DNA from: an uncultured Eubacteriales bacterium
GTDB taxonomy: Bacteria > Bacillota > Clostridia > Oscillospirales > Acutalibacteraceae
Assembly (NCBI GenBank): GCA_910584745.1
Contig: CAJUDG010000007.1
Span: forward strand, 1 to 64,000
Direction of reading: 5' to 3'
Length of the DNA stretch: 64,000 nucleotides
Shown: piece after piece, positions 24,910 through 33,037 of the stretch
Position numbering within the stretch: position 1 is the first letter of the stretch
Layout of the letters: every line of letters starts with the position of its first letter
Translations under genes and position numbers: made by a program
The notes under the pieces: model-generated
Seen by the model: the letters and a program-made list of their open reading frames with translations, nothing else
Databases searched by the model: none
What the model was told of the DNA's origin: nothing

Positions 24910-25308
24910 ATGTCAAAAGAAACCATCACCACCGACGAGCAGGCCCAGGCCGAAGCCCTGGAGAAAGAGCAGGCAGCCCAGCCGGACCCTGAGGTGTACA
25001 CCCACAAGTTCAAAAGGCCCTTTACATACGAGAACAAGACCGTTGAGCGGCTGGACTTTGACTTTGGCGCGCTTACCGGCGAGGACACCATCGCCATAGA
25101 GGCGGAGCTGAACCATAGGCTTAAAAGCCTAATGTACCCCCATCTGTCCTGGGAGTTTATGACCCTTATGGCCGTGCGGGCCTGCACCACCAGGGGCGCA
25201 AACGACCTGCGGATAGTGGATGAGAGGTTCCTTAAGGCCCTGCCCATGCGGGACTATAACTGTATTGTGGGGGCGGCAAGAAATTTTTTGCTTTCGCCGG
25301 TATTGTAG
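24910..25308 (+). CDS. Tail assembly chaperone, short form (gpE-like)
   Basis: 132 residues from the ATG at 24910 (GAAAGGAAG upstream). The body TYENKTVERLDFDFGALTGE and LTRGANDLRIVDER-like segment fit the P2 gpE/Mu gp41 chaperones that bind the tape measure protein during tail assembly. The gene ends in a slippery AAATTTTTTG followed by the zero-frame stop, which allows a longer frameshift product. Confidence 0.8.
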   Translation: MSKETITTDEQAQAEALEKEQAAQPDPEVYTHKFKRPFTYENKTVERLDFDFGALTGEDTIAIEAELNHRLKSLMYPHLSWEFMTLMAVRACTTRGANDLRIVDERFLKALPMRDYNCIVGAARNFLLSPVL

Positions 25309-25511
25309 ACACAAAGGCCGGAGAATGGCTGAGGGAGCAGTGCCTGATACTGGCCCGGAACAACAATACGCCGGTGCACTACTGGCTTTCGCGGCCATTG
25401 GGGGAGCTGGGACGGTGGATAAAGGCCAATAACCGGCTGGAAAAGAAGATAGAACGGCGCCGGGAGGATGACCGGCCCAAAAGCGGCATGAAGTACGGTC
25501 CCAGGAGGTGA
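24910..25511 (+). CDS. Tail assembly chaperone, -1 frameshift long form
   Basis: A -1 slip at 25281-25290 fuses the short form to a second frame: FAFAGIVDTKAGEWLREQCL and onward through YWLSRPLGELGRWIKANNRL to a stop at 25509-25511, just before the tape measure start. The product is about 200 residues. Gene pairs expressed this way (lambda G/GT, P2 E/E') are almost universal upstream of tape measure genes, and the downstream frame has no start of its own. Confidence 0.75.
25281..25290 (+). promoter_or_regulatory. Programmed -1 frameshift site
   Basis: AAATTTTTTG holds two possible heptamers in the zero frame: A-AAT-TTT and T-TTT-TTG. The second matches the canonical X-XXY-YYZ rule exactly. 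The position, 18 bases before the zero-frame stop, fits tail chaperone genes. Confidence 0.7.
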
Positions 25512-25516
25512 TATAG

Positions 25517-28500
25517 TTGGCCGGTGGCAAACAGCATGAGATGATTTTCAAGCTCAACGCCCAGGCAAATTCGGGATTCAAGAGCACCTTCACACAAGCC
25601 CAGGCGGAGTTTGCGAGGCTTGGCAGCGAGATACAGTCCCTCAACCGGGTCCAGGCCGATATTTCGGCATATCAGAAACAGCAGTCTGCTATTGAAAGCA
25701 CAAGCAAAAAGCTGGAGAGCCTACACAGACAGCAGGAGCTGTTAAAGCAGCAGATCGAGGAAACGAACAAGGCCGGGGAATCTACCGTCGCTCTCAAGCG
25801 CGACGAGGAAAGGCTGTCCGAGAGCATACGGTCGACCACTGTCCGTCTGGAAAACCAGCAAGACCGGCTGGGCGCGACCACTCTGCGGCTGAAAGAAGCG
25901 GGGGTCAGCACCAAGGACCTTTCCGGCGAGAGCGCCCGGCTCAGCGCCCAGATAGGGGAACTGAGCAAAAGGCAGGAGCAGGCGGCGGAAAGCGCGCAAA
26001 GCTATAAGGACCGGGCAGTGGACGCTTTTAGCGCCGCCGGAGAAGCCCTTGCCGCCGCCGGTATTCTGGCAGGGATAAAGGAAATCGGCGAGGCCTACAT
26101 AGGCACCGTACAAGCGGCGGGGGAGTTCGGGGCCACTATGTCCAACGTGCAGGCTCTCAGCGGGGCCAATGCCCGGGAGATGGCGGCGCTCAACGCCCAG
26201 GCCAAGGAACTGGGGGCTACCACCAAGTTTACGGCCATGGAGTCCGGCGAGGCCATGGGCTATATGGGCATGGCGGGCTGGAACGCCCGGCAGATGCTCT
26301 CGGGTATGCCCGGGGTGCTGGACCTTGCCGCCGCGTCCGGGGAGGACCTGGCGGGCGTGGCGGATATCGTTACCGACTCCCTTACCGGCTTTAAGCTTAC
26401 CGCTGCTGACACCGGCGAGTTTGTGGATGTGCTGGCAACGGCCGCAAGCAAGTCAAATACCAACGTGTCCATGCTGGGGGAGAGCTTCAAGTATGTGGCC
26501 CCCTTGGCGGGTACTTTAGGGTACACTGCTGAGGACACGGCGGTGGCCCTGGGGCTTATGGCGAACAGCGGCATAAAGGCCAGCCAGGCGGGTACCACCC
26601 TGCGCACGGCCATTACAAATCTGGCGTCCCCAACGAAGGAGCAGGCTGCTGAGATGGAGCGCCTGGGCATAAGCCTGACAGATACCAACGGCCAGATGCT
26701 GCCAATGATTGACATGGTGGGCAATCTGCGGGGCGCGTTTTCCGGCATGAGCGAGGCGGAGCAGTCTGCGGCGGCCAGCACCATCTTTGGCAGGGAGGCC
26801 ATGAGCGGTATGCTGGCGATTATCAACGCCAGCGAGAGCGACTATCAGAGCCTGACCCAGAGCATATATAACTCTGCCGGGGCGGCAAAGCGTATGGCCG
26901 ATATAAAGCTGGACAATCTGGCAGGCGACCTGACGCTGCTGAGCTCCGCCGCGGACGGGCTGAGCCTTACCATCGGAGAGGAGTTCATGCTCCAGACCCG
27001 GGCGCTGGTGCAGGCGGGGACTGGGGTCATTTCCTTTGTAAATGAACTGATCGACGACCACCCGGTGCTGACAAAGGCCATCCTCGGCGCGGCGGGGGCC
27101 GTTGGCGTCCTGACAGCGGGCGTAGTGGCCTATAACGCCGCCCAGAAGGTGATGGCGGCGGTGAACCTCGCCGCCCTGTTCACCGGGCCGGTGGGGCCGA
27201 TACTGGCCGTGGGGGCGGCTTTTGGAGCGGTGACCGCCGGTATTATCGGGGCGGTGGAGGCCGCGAATGAGGGTGTGCCAAAGGTCGAGGAACTGACTCA
27301 GGCCGCGCGGGCTCTGGATGACACCGTATCTAACGCCACAGGGGGATTTGAGAAAAGCCGAGTGGGCATTCTGGCCGCTGCAAATTCAGCAGACCACTAT
27401 ATCGACAGGCTGGAGAAGCTGGAAGGAATAGCCCATAGAACCGAAGAACAGCAGGGCGAGTACCACGCCACCCTTGTTATGCTCTCTGAGACCATACCGG
27501 AGCTGGCAGAGTCGATCAACCTCGAGACGGACTATATCGAGGGAGGGACTGCGGCACTGCGGGAGCAGACCGCCGCCTGGGAGGAGAACGCAAAGGCCCA
27601 GGCATATCAGGAATCGCTTAAGGAAATATACGCCGCCCAGGCCGAAGCGGAACTTGAGCGGCAGAAAAGCGTCATACTCCTGACCGACGCCCAGGCAGAT
27701 CTGCGAGACATAGAGGAAAAAAGGTTCAACCTTGAGCGGCGCATGAGATCCATGGAGGGCGTCAGTGACGAGTACCTGGAACTGGAGAGCCGTTGGCTGG
27801 ATCTGGGGGTGGAGTACGATGAGGTCAAGGGAAAGGTAGACGCATACAAAGAGGCGGTAGCGGACAGCGACAATGTACTCCGGGAGGCAGAATCCACTAC
27901 AGATTCCTATAAAAGGGCTATGGAAGCCCTCACCCCGGCAGTAGACGATGCGGAAACTGCCACTTCACGGGCAGCAGACACAAACGCCGCCCTCTGGGAT
28001 TCTATGGAATCCGTAAGGGACCGGGCCGCGGCCCTGGCGGAGGCGTATGGCGAGGCCTATGAGGCCGCCTATTCCAGCGTGAGCGGGCAGTATGACCTCT
28101 GGGACGAAGCCGCACAGGTCAGCGTCGTCAGCGCGGGGACCATCATCGAGTCCCTGGAGAGCCAGGCGGGCTACTGGCAGGACTATAACCAGAACCTTGA
28201 GAGCCTGCGGGCCCGGGCCGGGGACGTGCGGGGGCTGGGGGAGGTCATAGCCAGCTTTGCCGACGGCAGCAGCGAGAGCGTGAACGCCGTGGCGGGGATG
28301 GCCCAGGCCACGGACGGGGACCTGGCCCAGATGGTGGAAAACTGGAAGAAGCTGCAAAAGGAGCACGATACCACATCGGACAGCCTTGCGGAGTTCAAGA
28401 CGGACTTCATCCGGCAGATGGACGAGCTGGGGCAGGAGCTCCAGACGGACATAGAGGGCATGGACTACAGCGCGGAGTCCGGCAGGGCCGCCCGCAGCAC

Positions 28501-28981
28501 CATGGACAGCTATATCGGAGAGATAGACGCGGCCCTGCCCAGGGTGCAGGCGGCGATAAACCGGCTCAGGGGCAGCGTCGCCGCGGGGCTTGGGAGCATA
28601 AGTGCCGCCGGTGCGCCCGTGGGTATGCAGAGGGCCCTGGGGCTGAACGGCTACGCCTCCGGTACTGAAAACGCAGAGCGCGGTTTTGCAATGGTGGGCG
28701 AGGACGGCCCGGAAGTGGTATTCTTCCGGGGAGGCGAGCAGGTGCTCAATGCCCGGGAGACTGCCGCCATGCAGGCAAGGCCGGCAATGAGCGCCCTGCC
28801 CGCCGGGAGCTATGGGCCGGGCGGGGTGGTCATAACCCTTTCGCCGGTGTACAACCTCTCCGGCGGTATGAGCGCCGCCGGCGTCAGGGAGGAGCTGGAG
28901 CGCCACAATGAAGGCCTGCGTGAGCTCATCCTGGAGGTCATAGAGGACGCGCGCATAGATTCAGCAAGGAGGAGAGGCTGA
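25517..28981 (+). CDS. Tail tape measure protein
   Basis: 1154 residues from a TTG at 25517 with AGGAGGTGAT upstream. The N-terminal ~165 residues are coiled coil. The conserved tape-measure core spans about 190-430 (GEFGATMSNVQALSGANARE, GMAGWNARQMLSGMPGVLDL and the GIKASQAGTTLRTAITNL segment). A long hydrophobic stretch follows (about 510-590: TKAILGAAGAVGVLTAGVVA ... AAFGAVTAGIIGAVEAA), then further coils. It sets tail length, probably ~170 nm at the usual ~1.5 Å per residue, and enters the membrane during DNA delivery. Confidence 0.93.
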   Translation: MAGGKQHEMIFKLNAQANSGFKSTFTQAQAEFARLGSEIQSLNRVQADISAYQKQQSAIESTSKKLESLHRQQELLKQQIEETNKAGESTVALKRDEERLSESIRSTTVRLENQQDRLGATTLRLKEAGVSTKDLSGESARLSAQIGELSKRQEQAAESAQSYKDRAVDAFSAAGEALAAAGILAGIKEIGEAYIGTVQAAGEFGATMSNVQALSGANAREMAALNAQAKELGATTKFTAMESGEAMGYMGMAGWNARQMLSGMPGVLDLAAASGEDLAGVADIVTDSLTGFKLTAADTGEFVDVLATAASKSNTNVSMLGESFKYVAPLAGTLGYTAEDTAVALGLMANSGIKASQAGTTLRTAITNLASPTKEQAAEMERLGISLTDTNGQMLPMIDMVGNLRGAFSGMSEAEQSAAASTIFGREAMSGMLAIINASESDYQSLTQSIYNSAGAAKRMADIKLDNLAGDLTLLSSAADGLSLTIGEEFMLQTRALVQAGTGVISFVNELIDDHPVLTKAILGAAGAVGVLTAGVVAYNAAQKVMAAVNLAALFTGPVGPILAVGAAFGAVTAGIIGAVEAANEGVPKVEELTQAARALDDTVSNATGGFEKSRVGILAAANSADHYIDRLEKLEGIAHRTEEQQGEYHATLVMLSETIPELAESINLETDYIEGGTAALREQTAAWEENAKAQAYQESLKEIYAAQAEAELERQKSVILLTDAQADLRDIEEKRFNLERRMRSMEGVSDEYLELESRWLDLGVEYDEVKGKVDAYKEAVADSDNVLREAESTTDSYKRAMEALTPAVDDAETATSRAADTNAALWDSMESVRDRAAALAEAYGEAYEAAYSSVSGQYDLWDEAAQVSVVSAGTIIESLESQAGYWQDYNQNLESLRARAGDVRGLGEVIASFADGSSESVNAVAGMAQATDGDLAQMVENWKKLQKEHDTTSDSLAEFKTDFIRQMDELGQELQTDIEGMDYSAESGRAARSTMDSYIGEIDAALPRVQAAINRLRGSVAAGLGSISAAGAPVGMQRALGLNGYASGTENAERGFAMVGEDGPEVVFFRGGEQVLNARETAAMQARPAMSALPAGSYGPGGVVITLSPVYNLSGGMSAAGVREELERHNEGLRELILEVIEDARIDSARRRG

Positions 28982-29193
28982 TGAAGACCTATACCACCGT
29001 CCAGGGGGACATGTGGGACATGATAGCCTATAGGACCATGGGCAGCATAAGCCTGACAGACAAGTTGATGATGGCAAACAGGAAATATCTGGGCTTCTAC
29101 ACCTTTCCGGCGGGGATAGTTCTGGCTGTGCCGGAGATAGAGCAGAAGCCCATGACCGAGGGTATGCCCCCCTGGAAAGCGGGGGACATATGA
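28981..29193 (+). CDS. Tail protein X (LysM-like)
   Basis: 70 residues, overlapping the tape measure stop. MKTYTTVQGDMWDMIAYRTM, then LMMANRKYLGFYTFPAGIVL, is the compact LysM-like fold of P2 gpX. It joins the tube end and baseplate hub. It overlaps gpD by four bases, as in other P2-type tails. Confidence 0.88.
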   Translation: MKTYTTVQGDMWDMIAYRTMGSISLTDKLMMANRKYLGFYTFPAGIVLAVPEIEQKPMTEGMPPWKAGDI

Positions 29194-30221
29194 GCAATGC
29201 CGACATCGCCCGCCGGGCGGAGATAGAGCTGTCATTTGCCGGGGTCAAGACGGCAAAGCAGCTGAGGCCATACCTCTTGTCCATGGAGTACACCGACGAG
29301 GAGGACGGCCAACTGGACGACCTTCAGATCCACATACAGGACCGAGATAACGCCTGGCTCCAGAGCTGGCTAAACGATATGATGGTTTCAGCGGCAAAGG
29401 GCAGCTTTAAGATACGGGCCGCCATAAACCGGCTGAACTGGAACGGTAAAGGCATAGACTCGCGCCTTAACTGCGGGGAGTTCGAGCTGGACACTGTGGA
29501 GACCGCGGGGCCCCCGGCCGTGATCACCGTAAAGGCCACGGGCCTGCCCTTCGCGGGCTCAGTGCGCCAGACCAAGAAGACCCGCAGCTGGGAGAGCTAC
29601 ACCCTTTCGGGTATCGTTAACGAGATCGCAAAGGGCAGCGGCCTTGGCTGCATGTACCTGTCGTCTTCAGACCCCGGCTATGAGCGCCTTGAACAGTACC
29701 GCCAGAGCGATATGCGGTTCTTGGAGCGGCTGTGCAAAAACGCGGGGCTGTCGCTAAAGGCCACGGACAGGATGCTGGTGGTCTTTGACAGGGGAAAGTT
29801 CGAGCAGCGGGCCCCGGTGCGGACCATACGAAGGGGCGGCGGCTATATAAAGTACAGCCTGCCCTTCCGCAAGGGGGAGGCCAAATATTCCTCCTGCCGG
29901 GTGAGCTATACGGACCCTCTGACCGGCCGGTGCATAGAGGGCATAGCCCACTCGGGGGAGGGGAGCCAGCGGCTGGAGATTAAGGCCAAGGTCCAGAGCT
30001 CAGGAGAGGCCCAGACGATAGCCAGGAACCAGCTCAAGCTGCATAACACCTTCTCCATGACCCCAAAATTCACCCTCCCCGGGGACCCGCTGCTGCTGGC
30101 CGGGAACACGGTGCAGCTGGATAAATGGGGGGCTTTTGACGGCAAGTACATCATAAACCGGGCTGTACACAAGGTGGATAAGAGCGGGTATACCACCCAG
30201 GTGCAGCTGAGAAGGACATAG
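29190..30221 (+). CDS. Baseplate hub, gpD (late control D) family
   Basis: 343 residues. The N-terminal tube-like domain contains SMEYTDEEDGQLDDLQIHIQ, and the middle has SDMRFLERLCKNAGLSLKAT, a signature of P2 gpD/gp27-type hubs. Two barrel-like domains end at GGYIKYSLPF; the C terminus (FDGKYIINRAVHKVDKSGYT) packs on the spike. It connects the tail tube to the membrane-piercing spike. Confidence 0.9.
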   Translation: MSNADIARRAEIELSFAGVKTAKQLRPYLLSMEYTDEEDGQLDDLQIHIQDRDNAWLQSWLNDMMVSAAKGSFKIRAAINRLNWNGKGIDSRLNCGEFELDTVETAGPPAVITVKATGLPFAGSVRQTKKTRSWESYTLSGIVNEIAKGSGLGCMYLSSSDPGYERLEQYRQSDMRFLERLCKNAGLSLKATDRMLVVFDRGKFEQRAPVRTIRRGGGYIKYSLPFRKGEAKYSSCRVSYTDPLTGRCIEGIAHSGEGSQRLEIKAKVQSSGEAQTIARNQLKLHNTFSMTPKFTLPGDPLLLAGNTVQLDKWGAFDGKYIINRAVHKVDKSGYTTQVQLRRT

Positions 30222-30230
30222 GAGGGCAGC

Positions 30231-30581
30231 ATGGACGAGAACGATATAGAGCGGGTGCTGGGCAGGATGGTGCGAAGGGGGATAGTAACGGCGGTGGACA
30301 TACCCTCCCGCCGGGCCCGGGTGAAGTTCCATGACGACGATATGGACTCGGGCTTGCTGTATGTGCTGGCAAGCCCGCCCTTTATCCCGAAGATAGACGG
30401 TCCCCAGCGCACAGAGCCCATCTCCGGGGGCGGCGGGGACGAGGCCTTTGCGGAGCATTTTCATAAGGTGAAGATCACGCCCTGGCTCCCCCGGGTGAAC
30501 GACACGGTTTTAACGCTGTTCCTGCCCGCCGACGACAGCGACGGGTATATTCTCGGGCGCATAGAGGAGGGGACCAACTGA
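30231..30581 (+). CDS. Baseplate spike protein, gpV-like
   Basis: 116 residues, shorter than most gpV proteins (~200), so the C-terminal beta-helix needle seems reduced. An OB-fold is suggested by RRGIVTAVDIPSRRARVKFH. The C-terminal half (WLPRVNDTVLTLFLPADDSD, GYILGRI) keeps the usual end of the OB domain. The piercing tip may be supplied by another protein. Confidence 0.75.
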   Translation: MDENDIERVLGRMVRRGIVTAVDIPSRRARVKFHDDDMDSGLLYVLASPPFIPKIDGPQRTEPISGGGGDEAFAEHFHKVKITPWLPRVNDTVLTLFLPADDSDGYILGRIEEGTN

Positions 30582-30979
30582 TGGTGGTGGGATGTTTCGG
30601 GGACGTGGTCTTCCAGGTCTCGGAGGAGACGGTGGAGACCATAAACAATGTGGTATGGTCCGGCTCGGCGAGGTACAGCATCCATCAGCGGCACCTGCAG
30701 GACGCGTTGACGGAGTTCACGGGTCTGGATCCGGACAAGCTGAGCTTCACAATGACCATGAGCGCGGAGCTTGGGGTGGACATCATCCCGGAGATAGTGA
30801 AGCTCTGGAACATAGAGCGCAGCGGCAGGGCCGTGCCCCTGGTGATAGGGGAGAAGGCCTACGGCAAGTACCGGTGGAATATCCTCCGGCACAGCGCCAA
30901 GTATACCCGCCACGACCGGCTGGGCAACCCAACCGAGGCGGAGGTCTCGGTGGAGCTTCAGGAATATATCAAGAAATAG
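30581..30979 (+). CDS. Tail completion protein gpU-like
   Basis: 132 residues starting at an overlapping ATG (TGATG). HQRHLQDALTEFTGLDPDKL and MTMSAELGVDIIPEIVKLW, ending WNILRHSAKYTRHDRLGN-type sequence, match the P2 gpU family. The product caps or completes the tail. Order V-U-W differs slightly from P2 but is common in Firmicutes myoprophages. Confidence 0.85.
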   Translation: MVVGCFGDVVFQVSEETVETINNVVWSGSARYSIHQRHLQDALTEFTGLDPDKLSFTMTMSAELGVDIIPEIVKLWNIERSGRAVPLVIGEKAYGKYRWNILRHSAKYTRHDRLGNPTEAEVSVELQEYIKK

Positions 30980-30988
30980 GGTGGCAGC

Positions 30989-31312
30989 ATGAGTTATCAG
31001 GTGAGGGCGTCGGACCTTGGGAACATACGGCTGAACGAACGGGAGACGGTCAGCGCGGTGCTTCAAAATATCGCGCTGATACTGGCCACGCCAAAGGGCT
31101 CGGCGCCCTTTTACCGGGACTTCGGCGTTACAAATGAGTTTCTGGATAAGCCTCTGCCGGTGGCCAAGGTCATGATGATAAGCGAGGTGAGGGAGGCCAT
31201 AGAGACCTGGGAGCCCAGGGCGAAGGTTATAGACATCGGCTTTTCAGAGGATGTGCTGGAGCCGGGAAAGCTTGTGCCGGTGGTAGAGGTGGAGATAAGC
31301 GCCGGAGAATAG
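30989..31312 (+). CDS. Baseplate wedge protein gpW/gp25 family
   Basis: 107 residues. ERETVSAVLQNIALILATPK, GSAPFYRDFGVTNEFLDKPL and the terminal VVEVEIS are family hallmarks. gp25-like proteins fold like lysozyme without activity and link the sheath to the baseplate wedges. A minus-strand two-gene insertion separates it from gpJ. Confidence 0.93.
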   Translation: MSYQVRASDLGNIRLNERETVSAVLQNIALILATPKGSAPFYRDFGVTNEFLDKPLPVAKVMMISEVREAIETWEPRAKVIDIGFSEDVLEPGKLVPVVEVEISAGE

Positions 31313-31324
31313 ACAGAGCCGGGG

Positions 31325-31522
31325 TTATTCCCCGGCCCCGTCTGTGTCCGTTGTCTGCGCTGTTTCATAGCTTTTCAGCAGCTCTTTCAGAAATGCCGCC
31401 CGGCTCATTTCGCCGCGCAAGTCCTCAAGCCTGCTGAAATCCTCTAAGCGCAGGTCAGCGCTCCACCGCTTATAGGTCTTATTGTTATATCTGCGCTTGA
31501 CCTCGCTGGATGTCCGGCTCAT
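31325..31522 (-). CDS. Arc/RHH-like regulator, second gene of an antisense pair
   Basis: 65 residues from the ATG at 31522, which gives MSRTSSEVKRRYNNKTYKRW; GGAGGTATTC lies upstream. The RxxSxxVKxRYNxKxY start is one I associate with small ribbon-helix-helix repressors of Firmicutes phages and toxin-antitoxin loci. LRLEDFSRLEDLRGEMSRAA and FLKELLKSYE would form the two helices. It may bind the palindrome in the promoter upstream. The toxin role of its partner is not established. Confidence 0.65.
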   Translation of the reverse strand: MSRTSSEVKRRYNNKTYKRWSADLRLEDFSRLEDLRGEMSRAAFLKELLKSYETAQTTDTDGAGE

Positions 31523-31559
31523 GAATACCTCCATTTTACTGTTGCTTTTTTCGCTGATT

Positions 31560-31733
31560 TTATTTGTCCAGATCTTCTGTCACGATACCGAGGGCGGTCA
31601 GCTTGGCCTTTGTGATCTTGATCTGATATTCAAGCTCGCTGTCCCTGTCTTCGGCGGTTTTGATACGTTGAAGCTTTGCGTATTCTTCGATCAGAGCTGT
31701 TGCCTGTTCTTTCTCGGTCATATTGTCTTCCAT
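31560..31733 (-). CDS. Small charged helical protein, first gene of an antisense pair
   Basis: 57 residues: MEDNMTEKEQATALIEEYAK, then LQRIKTAEDRDSELEYQIKI and TKAKLTALGIVTEDLDK. It is almost entirely a charged helix, probably a coiled coil. AAAGGAATG precedes the ATG, 37 bases before the RHH-like gene. It could be a partner of the regulator; I do not recognise it. Confidence 0.6.
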   Translation of the reverse strand: MEDNMTEKEQATALIEEYAKLQRIKTAEDRDSELEYQIKITKAKLTALGIVTEDLDK

Positions 31734-31787
31734 TCCTTTCTACCTCCTGCCCAGTGGACTTGTAAGGTCTTCCCTTACTGTGACTAT

Positions 31788-31816
31788 ATTATAACATACT
31801 CTGCCGAGTATGTCAA
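31788..31816 (-). promoter_or_regulatory. Perfect-consensus promoter with palindromic operator
   Basis: Minus-strand -35 TTGACA (31811-31816), 17-base spacer, -10 TATAAT (31788-31793). The spacer is a near-complete palindrome, ACATACTC-TGCC-GAGTATGT (31794-31813, plus strand), positioned to block RNA polymerase when bound. The RHH-like product is the likely ligand. Confidence 0.78.
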
Positions 31817-31909
31817 GAGTTTTTTAGGTTTTTTTGCAAAATATTTTCGCGTTCTCAATTCGTTGAGGGCGCATTTTTTATCCCATTTTTACGAAAGCCA
31901 GGTGATAAA

Positions 31910-33037
31910 ATGCGGGATCCCGAATACCAGTTTGTAGACGCCGGAGTGGACGAGCTGGCTGCGTCCCTTGTGCGGGAATATGAGCGGCTGGCGGGGACTA
32001 CTGTCCAGCCGGGCAGCCCGGAGCGGGTCATTATCCAGTGGGCGGCCGGCATCATTGTCCACGAGCGGGTGCTGATGAACTATATAGGCAGCCAGAACAT
32101 CCCCAGCCGGGCCGACGGAGAAAACCTGGACGCCCTGGCGGAGCTTATGTATCTGCCAAAACGCCCCCAGGCCGCAGCGGCGGTGTGCACCCAGCGCTTC
32201 TATATCTCAGAGCCCCAAAAGAGCGCCATCCTGGTGCCGAAGGGTACGCGGGTCACAAGCTCCGGCGGGCCCATATGGGAGACAGTGGGGGACGTCTATG
32301 TCAATATCGGGGAGAGCTATGCCGATGTGCAGGTGCGCTGTCAGACCCCGGGAAAAGCCGGGAACAGCTTTACCCCAGGCCAGCTGAACACCCTTATTGA
32401 CATCTACGACTATTACTCCAAAACCGAGAACATCACCGCCTCGGACGGCGGGGCGGACGCGGCCACGGACGACGAGTTCTATGAGCTGATGCGGGCCAGC
32501 ATGGACGCCTACAGCTGTGCCGGTGCCCGGGGCAGCTATGAGTATTTTGCCCGGCAGGTGAGCACGGAGATCGCGGACGTGATAGCAAATTCTCCTACCC
32601 CGGGGGTGGTGAAGCTGTATGTGCTCATGAGCGACGGCACACTGGCTGCGGAGGAGATAAAGGCGGCGGTGCTGGCGGCCTGCAGCGCGGACACAGTGCG
32701 GCCCCTTACCGACCAGGTTTTTGTGGAGGACGCGGAGCAGGTAAAGTACAATATCGATTTCACCTACTACACCCAGACAGGAAGCGGAAGGTCCGCCGTG
32801 GAGATACAGACAGCGGTGGACAATGCGGTGCGGGAGTATATCCGCTGGCAGGACACGAAGCTTGGCCGGGACATAAACCCGGACGAGCTGCGGGAACGGC
32901 TCTACCACACGGGCATAAAGCGCATAGAGCTTAGAGAGCCCGCCTTTACAAAGCTGCAAAATGACAGCCTTTCCGTGCCCCAGGTGGGGCAGGCAGGGGA
33001 GATAACGGTTGTAAACGGGGGCTATGAGGATGAATGA
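31910..33037 (+). CDS. Baseplate protein J (gp47-like)
   Basis: 375 residues, with CCAGGTGATAAA before the ATG. PGSPERVIIQWAAGIIVHER, PSRADGENLDALAELMYLPK, PKGTRVTSSGGPIWETVGDV and PGVVKLYVLMSDGTLAAEEI are typical of the family. It dimerises in each baseplate wedge and joins hub to fibres. It overlaps gpI by 14 bases. Confidence 0.93.
   Translation: MRDPEYQFVDAGVDELAASLVREYERLAGTTVQPGSPERVIIQWAAGIIVHERVLMNYIGSQNIPSRADGENLDALAELMYLPKRPQAAAAVCTQRFYISEPQKSAILVPKGTRVTSSGGPIWETVGDVYVNIGESYADVQVRCQTPGKAGNSFTPGQLNTLIDIYDYYSKTENITASDGGADAATDDEFYELMRASMDAYSCAGARGSYEYFARQVSTEIADVIANSPTPGVVKLYVLMSDGTLAAEEIKAAVLAACSADTVRPLTDQVFVEDAEQVKYNIDFTYYTQTGSGRSAVEIQTAVDNAVREYIRWQDTKLGRDINPDELRERLYHTGIKRIELREPAFTKLQNDSLSVPQVGQAGEITVVNGGYEDE

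Larger units (their letters stand above)
23602..24916. repeat. Tandem duplication of a hicAB cassette
   Basis: Two copies of one arrangement follow each other. Each has a hairpin starting AGAAAGCCCCCGG (23601; 24341), an hicB 3' end with near-identical DNA (TTTTAGGAGATGTGTAAGCG and beyond), then hicA (intact in copy 1, remnant in copy 2), ACGTA-rich operators, and a leader ending GAAAGGAAGATTAC-ATGTCA (24318-24337; 24895-24915). Copy 1's leader therefore carries a dead start (ATG TCA TGA) of the chaperone gene. Confidence 0.7.

Noticed and set aside
31482..31937. 151-codon plus-strand frame across the antisense pair
   Set aside because: No ribosome site; it crosses the minus-strand promoter and two better supported small genes.
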